A stretch of 9,186 nt of DNA, from positions 1 through 9,186 of the forward strand of contig DAOVUF010000196.1 of the NCBI GenBank assembly GCA_030632725.1. Reading direction: 5' to 3'. Below the pieces are notes generated by a model. The model saw nothing but the letters and a program-made list of their open reading frames with translations, did not search any database and was not told where the DNA came from. The DNA comes from QNES01 sp023143415. Its GTDB lineage: Bacteria; Pseudomonadota; Gammaproteobacteria; Beggiatoales; Beggiatoaceae. A program made the position numbers and the translations under genes. Positions 6,701 to 9,186 of the stretch are shown here, in pieces (positions within the stretch are counted from its first letter, which is position 1; each line of letters opens with the position of its first letter).

Positions 6701-7344
6701 CCGAACAAATTCAAGGGCGAGAACAAGAACGTTCTAGTATTGATCAAAGTATTGGTGAACTACGCACCCTGTTAAAACAAATGGATGGTAATGCAATCGC
6801 CGCCATCGCTGCCGATGAAGCACAACTGGCTCTCGCCGAAGTGGAGAATTTAAGTGAACGTTATATGCAAGTCCATTTAGCCGCCTCAGTGCTACGAAAG
6901 TCAATGGAACGTTATCGTGAACAAAATCAAGGGCCTATCGTAAAACGCGCCAGTGCGTTATTTCAACGTCTCACTTTAAACAGTTTTTGTGGCTTAAAAA
7001 CGGATTATAGTGGTCATAATGATCAACCCATTTTAGTGGGTATGCGTACCCTGGACAATGCGCGTATTCCTACAACAGGCATGAGTGATGGAACCCGCGA
7101 TCAACTTTATTTAGCACTGCGCTTAGCGAGTATTGAACGTCATATTGAGAAAAATGCCCCCCTTCCATTGATTTTAGACGATATTCTCATCAATTTTGAT
7201 GATGATCGCTCTAAAGTCACACTTGACATTTTAGGGGAATTAGGCCAAAAAACACAAATTTTATTTTTCACACATCACACACGGCTAGTAGAATTGGCGC
7301 AAGCGACTGTCCCTAAAGACTATTTAGTCAAACACCAGTTGTAA
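3787..7344 (+). CDS. SbcC/YhaN-type ATPase with long coiled coil
   Basis: This 1185-residue protein has split-ATPase SMC/Rad50 architecture and belongs to the YhaN AAA family (AAA_27 type, by motif memory). The N-lobe opens M-K-I-L-Q-L-D-L-V-A-F-G-x-F, with Walker A GANEAGKST at 31-39 and the family motif CCFDHERL at 121-128. Coiled coil rich in Q, E, L and A runs from about 180 to 1040, interrupted near 540-600 by a polar linker before ADELSDRLRREA (about 598-609). There is no CxxC zinc hook. The C-lobe has NQGP at 1047-1050, signature GMSDGTRDQLYLALRLA from 1098, Walker B LILDD at 1128-1132 and switch FFTHH at 1160-1164. All catalytic motifs are intact. Relatives pair with an SbcD/YhaO-like metallophosphoesterase to process DNA ends; no such gene is adjacent, and both flanks are repeats. 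The start is set by the N-terminal family motif; no clear Shine-Dalgarno precedes it (ATCCTGCAAAAT). Confidence 0.93.
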   Translation: MKILQLDLVAFGLFTNKTLDFSAPGLHLLYGANEAGKSTMRRALTHFFFGMPVRTSDAYLHANDKLRIGARLLNSNGEELMCYRRKGRKNTLLDVNNKPIDEECLQAFLGGMKASQFTALCCFDHERLRQGGEDLLDGGGDVGESLFEAGTGTLKVHDVLSELDREKDELFKARGSKPLLNKTIRDYKEACKRIQETSLSVDKWSEQAKRLDEAQQRHIELTRQLQTYRAEQNRLERIKRTRPRLQRHQELKAELALLLQVILLPDDAESKHSEAKIALRTAKLQEEQAQQDITNLQNQIDAINVPQALLAHKATIDDLRGHLGSHQKAARDLPGVRTEMRTVESEARALLQRIYPQLDLKDIPSKLAVTNQQREYVKRWAAQAPALFEKQGNIEKRLSEVTEQFTQQRHVLEALPNAPDLNLLRAVLTRACKYGNLEEILAKDVQEVRLFTEKAEIGLKQIGWNQSLEALEKAALPKIERIDRFILRFQEFENDRQRIKERLLEARQRNDRSKQKINALSWAGEIPTEEALEKARNLREKHWQKIKKLKSPHSPKEKNNLSLFEVKEDNVYPFDTPTLTKKGETAVFETFEETMLDADELSDRLRREAKRVVEYSILLAEQKSAQHEQEQQTKKWHTVEALINNLQKEWEESWKTTNIKPWSPTEMRSWLNEALALRQQTAILRERRQHLQDQQQLISALCKELMQALTALKIFVKGKLLTRLSDLIGQGEACINEVTTQQRQRDNLHLEINNLYKEQQRTLIAQQQANDALKQWQTNWAQAMTPLLMPPDTPSETARNLLNDLDQVLNQMDKASGLRRRVELMQRDADIFRHDVATLVQKIAPELVEETAEQAVPALSNYLSQAEKDLTRSEQLQQHLQAEQQRLSNAIRQVKTSQAHLQILLEQAHCDNLDALEEAEKTSSHKKELQQDLADVEEQLLEQGEGMSLGELAEAAAQVDIDQLPGQLQSCTEQIQGREQERSSIDQSIGELRTLLKQMDGNAIAAIAADEAQLALAEVENLSERYMQVHLAASVLRKSMERYREQNQGPIVKRASALFQRLTLNSFCGLKTDYSGHNDQPILVGMRTLDNARIPTTGMSDGTRDQLYLALRLASIERHIEKNAPLPLILDDILINFDDDRSKVTLDILGELGQKTQILFFTHHTRLVELAQATVPKDYLVKHQL

Positions 7345-7361
7345 ATATATCGGATTTAAGA

Positions 7362-7455
7362 CTGGATTTTCGTCCAAAGACCTGACAGGTTTTGGAAACC
7401 TGTCAGGTCTGGATTTCCGTCCAAATACCTGACAGATTTTGGAAACCTTTCGACT
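7362..7455. repeat. Tandem 47-bp repeat containing a strong hairpin
   Basis: CTGGATTTTCGTCCAAAGAC starts at 7362 and CTGGATTTCCGTCCAAATAC at 7409, giving two units with a 47-bp period. The first contains a perfect 15-bp-arm hairpin, AGACCTGACAGGTTT (7378-7392), TGG, AAACCTGTCAGGTCT (7396-7410); in the second the stem has decayed. The hairpin lies 34 bases after the stop of the YhaN-like gene and could protect or end its transcript, but no T-run follows, so it is not a canonical terminator. Confidence 0.75.
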
Positions 7456-7532
7456 TGAAATCTCCGACTTTTAAAGAAATGATGATAAAATGCTTTTGCC
7501 GTTTCATCAAAGGGTTCGTGTTTCGGTGTCAC
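7449..7532 (-). pseudogene. Short 5' remnant of a protein-coding gene
   Basis: From a GTG at 7530-7532 the minus strand reads V-T-P-K-H-E-P-F-D-E-T-A-K-A-F-Y-H-H-F-F and then KSRRFQVE before running into the 47-bp repeat. The P-F-D-E-T-A-K opening resembles the N-termini of Rpn/PD-(D/E)XK-type small proteins common in cyanobacteria and sulfur bacteria (from memory). Nothing recognisable follows, so this would be the first 28 codons of a gene truncated by the repeat. Protein-like composition is visible; identity is a guess. Confidence 0.3.
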
Positions 7533-7560
7533 TTTGTTTATTTTACCTGATTTTTAATGA

Positions 7561-7617
7561 GTACAGCGGATTAGTACAACGGATTAGTACAACGGATTTT
7601 AGAATACAACGGATTTA
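7561..7617. repeat. Tandem 13-bp repeat GTACAACGGATTA
   Basis: The units start at 7561 (GTACAGCGGATTA), 7574 (GTACAACGGATTA) and 7587 (GTACAACGGATTT), with a fourth looser copy ATACAACGGATTTA at 7604. No coding or structural role is apparent. Confidence 0.8.
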
Positions 7618-7650
7618 AAAAAAACGGTAACATTATGATTTTATTATATT

Positions 7651-7688
7651 TTTCTCTCGTTCCCAAACTCTGTTTGGGAACGAGAAAT
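7651..7688. repeat. Palindrome CTCGTTCCCAAAC-tct-GTTTGGGAACGAG
   Basis: Perfect 13-bp arms at 7656-7668 and 7672-7684, extended by TTTCT/AGAAA outside. Decayed relatives are present at 7751-7779 (TTTCTCTCGT...ACGAGAAA) and 8038-8066 (CCCAAATTCCGTTTTGGAACGAG without its left CTCGTT). It is a dispersed short palindrome of the kind common in this type of genome. Confidence 0.8.
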
Positions 7689-7788
7689 GGAGTTTTTTAA
7701 TTTCCATGATTATTGCCAAATACCAGACTAAAAGAATCTGATATTAATTATTTCTCTCGTCCCTTTGATAACGAGAAATATACACAAG

Positions 7789-8031
7789 TAAGTCCTTCAG
7801 CACAAGTTATCGGATATGATGGAGTCCAAACCTTCAGATTTGGCACTCGGTCATTTGGTCACGTCCAAATCTAAAGGTTTGGACTCCAACACGTCCAAAT
7901 CTAAAGGTTTGGATTTCAACACGTCCAAATCTAAAGGTTTGGATTTCAACACGTCCAAATCTAAAGGTTTGGACTCCAACACGTCCAAATCTAAAGGTTT
8001 GGACTCCAAAAAGTGCTAAAACTTGTACTTA
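7789..8031. mobile_element. MITE-like element, copy 2, expanded by an internal array
   Basis: The left end TAAGTCCTTCAGCACAAGTT (7789-7808) matches 16 of 20 positions of the left end of copy 1 at 3257. ATCGGATATGATGGAGTCCAA follows in both (one stretch identical across the junction), and the right end CCAAAAAGTGCTAAAACTTGT matches copy 1 apart from a few bases. The right terminal repeat is decayed after ACTTGTACTT. Between the shared ends copy 1 has about 70 bp, whereas copy 2 carries a repeat array. No transposase is encoded. Confidence 0.7.
7861..8010. repeat. Five tandem 30-bp quasi-palindromic units
   Basis: Five exact-length units begin at 7861, 7891, 7921, 7951 and 7981. All start ACGTCCAAATCTAAAGGTTT; they differ only at the end, GGACTCCAAC or GGATTTCAAC, in the order A-B-B-A-A (the last ends CCAAA). 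Each contains a 22-bp quasi-palindrome with 10-base arms, one mismatch and a two-base centre. A degenerate unit in the opposite orientation, GTCCAAACCTTCAGATTTGG, precedes the array at 7824. Because 30 is divisible by three, one frame stays open and would encode a repeated decapeptide, but there is no ribosome binding site. Confidence 0.9.
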
Positions 8032-8084
8032 TAATGCATTCCCAAATTCCGTTTTGGAACGAGGAAACAGATGATGTTGCAAAC

Positions 8085-8342
8085 TTACACTTGTTCGACT
8101 CGGCTGGCAGAACTGATGAGCATAAGATAGCCGTAATCTAATAGAATATCTGTTGAAATTTCGCTGGCTTTTTCCCTGATTTCAATTTCTTTATCCTCGT
8201 CTTCTGGCATAATCATACGCACACGGATACCATCCGCTTGAACAGGGCTTTCCACAATTTCCACTAAATCTATTTCAGGAAATTGCCGTTTGAGCGTTGT
8301 AAAAAGCTGGTTGCTCAATTCTCTCTCTTTTAAGTTCATCAT
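8085..8342 (-). CDS. Small acidic protein of unknown function
   Basis: I do not recognise this 85-residue protein with confidence. It begins M-M-N-L-K-E-R-E-L-S-N-Q and carries F-P-E-I-D-L-V-E-I-V-E-S, then R-V-R-M-I-M-P-E-D-E-D-K-E-I-E-I-R-E, then ST-D-I-L-L-D-Y-G-Y and a short tail. The hydrophobic strand, acidic loop, helix and D-Y-G-Y pattern is faintly like the second half of small nucleotidyltransferase-fold proteins, but no G-S-x-A-R-G motif is present, so that is not claimed. The start is supported by GGAG at 8351-8354, eight bases before the ATG at 8340-8342, and by overlap of that ATG with the TGA that closes the upstream broken gene, an arrangement typical of translational coupling. 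The in-frame extension upstream to 8549 is a shadow of that gene. The frame is intact, in contrast to its neighbours on either side. Confidence 0.65.
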   Translation of the reverse strand: MMNLKERELSNQLFTTLKRQFPEIDLVEIVESPVQADGIRVRMIMPEDEDKEIEIREKASEISTDILLDYGYLMLISSASRVEQV

Positions 8343-8831
8343 TTTTCTATCTCCAAGGCAATGGTGTGAACAAATTCCCGTGCTTTCTTGAGTTGTCTTG
8401 ATGCCACTTTTTTTGACACACAATTCATAATCGGCATCTTCTCTGGTTGTTAGTAAATCCATCAAATAGGATTTCAAAATACCAACCATCGTCATCAATC
8501 TCCTCGTACAATTGTCTGTCGGCACTGAGAAGAGGACCACCATTGACAAAGTACCCGATATGTTCTATTCCAAATAAACCTTCGACATCAATTCGACCTT
8601 TCGCCTCAATAATGCAAGCCCCAATCGGATTGATTTCAGCCAGTTCTTCCTGCGCTGTCTTCACCACCAGCGAAGAAGGAGCCATATAATCACCATTCTT
8701 CAGCGAGTTCAATTTCTCTTTCTTCAACCAAAAAATTTTCCTCAGATAACCAACTTTTAAAGTCATCAAACAGTTGATTGGTTTTATCTAAAAAAAACGG
8801 TTTGTTCACCATCTTGGTTTTCTTTAATCAT
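8339..8831 (-). pseudogene. Frameshifted gene, about 162 codons after repair, unknown function
   Basis: Four consecutive reading-frame pieces on the minus strand join into one protein if one base is removed at each junction: M-I-K-E-N-Q...TVF (from ATG 8831), LDKTNQLFDDFKSWLSEEN..., MAPSSLVVKTAQEELAE... through DGWYFEILFDGFTNN, REDADYELCVKK, and VASRQLKKAREF...LEIEK, ending at TGA 8339-8341. The junctions are near 8790-8797 (run of eight T on the minus strand), about 8693-8700, about 8440-8450 and 8408-8414 (run of seven A on the minus strand). 493 bases minus four gives exactly 163 codons. A clear AGGAG lies nine bases before the ATG. The protein is soluble with no signal peptide or recognisable catalytic motif; the conserved-looking core is GACIIEAKGRIDVEG and IGYFVNGGP. 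It overlaps the next gene by ATGA. It could be a decayed gene, a sequencing-error cluster, or (less likely) separate tiny genes. Confidence 0.65.
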
Positions 8832-8840
8832 CGTTATATT

Positions 8841-8845
8841 CTCCT
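8841..8845 (-). promoter_or_regulatory. Ribosome binding site of the frameshifted gene
   Basis: AGGAG on the minus strand, nine bases before the ATG at 8829-8831. It supports that ATG, rather than the one at 8812 (the MVNK frame, which has no such site), as the original start. It is thus an argument for a frameshift in the T8 run. Confidence 0.65.
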
Positions 8846-8888
8846 AAATGAGACTATAAATCGTTTTGTTCTCACACATAAGTAGGAA

Positions 8889-8923
8889 AGAAACGGCCCG
8901 TTTTTTCAAAAAACTGGGTTTCT
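8889..8923. repeat. Palindrome AGAAAC-ggCCCGTTTTTT / AAAAAACTGGGTTTCT
   Basis: The left arm (8889-8906) and right arm (8908-8923) pair with a small bulge. Outer ends AGAAAC/GTTTCT and the T-run/A-run centre are as in the 1145 palindrome, with a different inner block. It lies just upstream of the broken gene. Confidence 0.7.
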
Positions 8924-8964
8924 AATTCGTTTATTTCGCTAATTCGTTGTACTCCGACGGAGGC

Positions 8965-8999
8965 AAAAAAAAAGCCCCGTCGCATAAAACGACAGGGCT
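8965..8999 (-). terminator. Rho-independent terminator
   Basis: The stem AGCCCcGTCG (8973-8982) / CGACaGGGCT (8990-8999) has ten positions with one C-A mismatch and a CATAAAA loop. On the minus strand it is followed directly by nine T residues (8965-8973), a textbook intrinsic terminator for the gene entering from the window's right edge. On the plus strand ATTTTATTTTA follows, so it may work in both directions. Confidence 0.85.
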
Positions 9000-9065
9000 A
9001 TTTTATTTTAATTATCCCAAGTCAACAACCCATCAGGATCGTTTTTCTTGATGGCTGGGCTGTGA

Positions 9066-9186
9066 TTATTCAGGAGTCACTTCATCATAAGTAATAAGAC
9101 TACCATCATATTCCATCTCAACAACACGGTAAGTATCTGCCGCAGAATCGTCCGTGCAAGTATAGAAAAAATCACCACTGGCAAAA
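9066..9186 (-). CDS. C-terminal part of an unidentified protein, cut by the window edge
   Basis: 39 residues are visible, beginning F-A-S-G-D-F-F-Y-T-C-T-D-D-S-A and ending EYDGSLITYDEVTPE at TAA 9066-9068. They look like a small beta-rich, acidic domain; the cysteine would fit a secreted protein, but the N-terminus is outside the window. Just past the stop, in the next frame, the minus strand reads H-S-P-A-I-K-K-N-D-P-D-G-L-L-T-W-D-N and stops at 9008-9010, immediately before the terminator. A single extra base at the TAATCA would explain this: without it the protein continues ...VTPEYHSPAIKKND... to the second stop. Product not recognised. Confidence 0.55.
   Translation of the reverse strand, partial: FASGDFFYTCTDDSAADTYRVVEMEYDGSLITYDEVTPE

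Noticed and set aside
7378..7410. Hairpin after the YhaN-like gene as a rho-independent terminator
   Set aside because: The stem is strong, but the bases that follow (GGATTTCCG) are not a T-run; it is better described as part of a repeat.
7861..8010. The 30-bp tandem array as a CRISPR
   Set aside because: The units are contiguous with no unique spacers between them, and no cas genes are present.
7816..8019. 67-codon plus-strand ORF with a decapeptide repeat as a real gene
   Set aside because: It lies wholly inside a MITE-like element, has no ribosome binding site, and owes its openness to a repeat length divisible by three. Kept only as a low-interest finding.
8343..8549. N-terminal extension of the small gene at 8085-8342 to a 154-residue protein
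   Set aside because: The extension overlaps the upstream gene in the wrong frame for most of its length; the GGAG at 8351-8354 and the ATGA overlap favour the start at 8342.
8447..8689. Plus-strand ORF of 80 codons opposite the frameshifted gene
   Set aside because: Antisense to the MAPSS...DGWYFE segment, which has the more protein-like sequence and the ribosome binding site; no start signal on the plus strand.
8339..8831. Programmed plus-one frameshifting as the explanation for the four frame changes
   Set aside because: The junction sequences share no slippery motif or stop-codon context (T8, GAA-GAA, AAC-CAG, A7), so a common recoding signal is not supported; error or decay is simpler.

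Overview
The window looks like accessory, repeat-rich DNA of a large-genome gammaproteobacterium. I favour a filamentous sulfur bacterium of the Thiotrichales (Beggiatoa, Thioploca or Thiomargarita-like). The basis is recollection, not a search: low-GC coding sequence with dense families of short palindromes (TTCGTAGGGTGGGTA..., AGAAACCAAGTTTTTT..., CTCGTTCCCAAAC..., GGGCGAACACGCAGGTTCG...), toxin-antitoxin debris, and a secreted C-type lectin protein with a C-terminal module ending in a D-D-P-A-S-C-G-I segment and a beta-rich tail. Some cyanobacteria share similar repeats, so the placement is tentative.

Layout. Bases 1-191 hold a long nested palindrome. Bases 192-2016 hold two minus-strand genes: a secreted C-type lectin-domain protein (1288-2016, with its own promoter near 2159-2187) and, downstream of it, a 305-residue ABC-type AAA ATPase (192-1109), separated by two palindromes. 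Bases 2290-3210 are a graveyard of mobile or defence-type genes on the minus strand: the C-terminal third of a HigA-like antitoxin cut by a compound palindrome, an intact orphan higA antitoxin, the last eight codons of its higB toxin, and the tail of a putative restriction-modification protein. Bases 3257-3620 are stacked MITE-like elements. Bases 3787-7344 hold one large intact plus-strand gene for an SbcC/YhaN-type coiled-coil ATPase of 1185 residues, with no nuclease partner beside it. Bases 7345-8084 are again repeats, including a second copy of the element at 3257 that carries an array of five 30-bp units. Bases 8085-9186 hold a minus-strand pair (a broken gene followed by a small intact one), then a strong terminator and the end of another minus-strand gene.

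Most striking observations. (1) The stretch 8339-9068 contains five apparent single-base insertions, all shifting the frame the same way. Removing four of them turns four overlapping ORF pieces into one uninterrupted 162-residue protein with a good ribosome binding site at its front and stop/start overlap with the next gene. Removing the fifth extends the partial gene at the window end up to its terminator. (2) The two copies of one MITE-like element differ by an internal amplification of 30-bp quasi-palindromic units. (3) One palindrome architecture recurs with different but mutually complementary arm sequences. (4) The toxin of a HigBA pair has been removed while the antitoxin is kept.

No pathway links these genes convincingly. 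The lectin and ATPase may form a small transcription unit. I see no CRISPR array, tRNA, rRNA or complete transposase gene.
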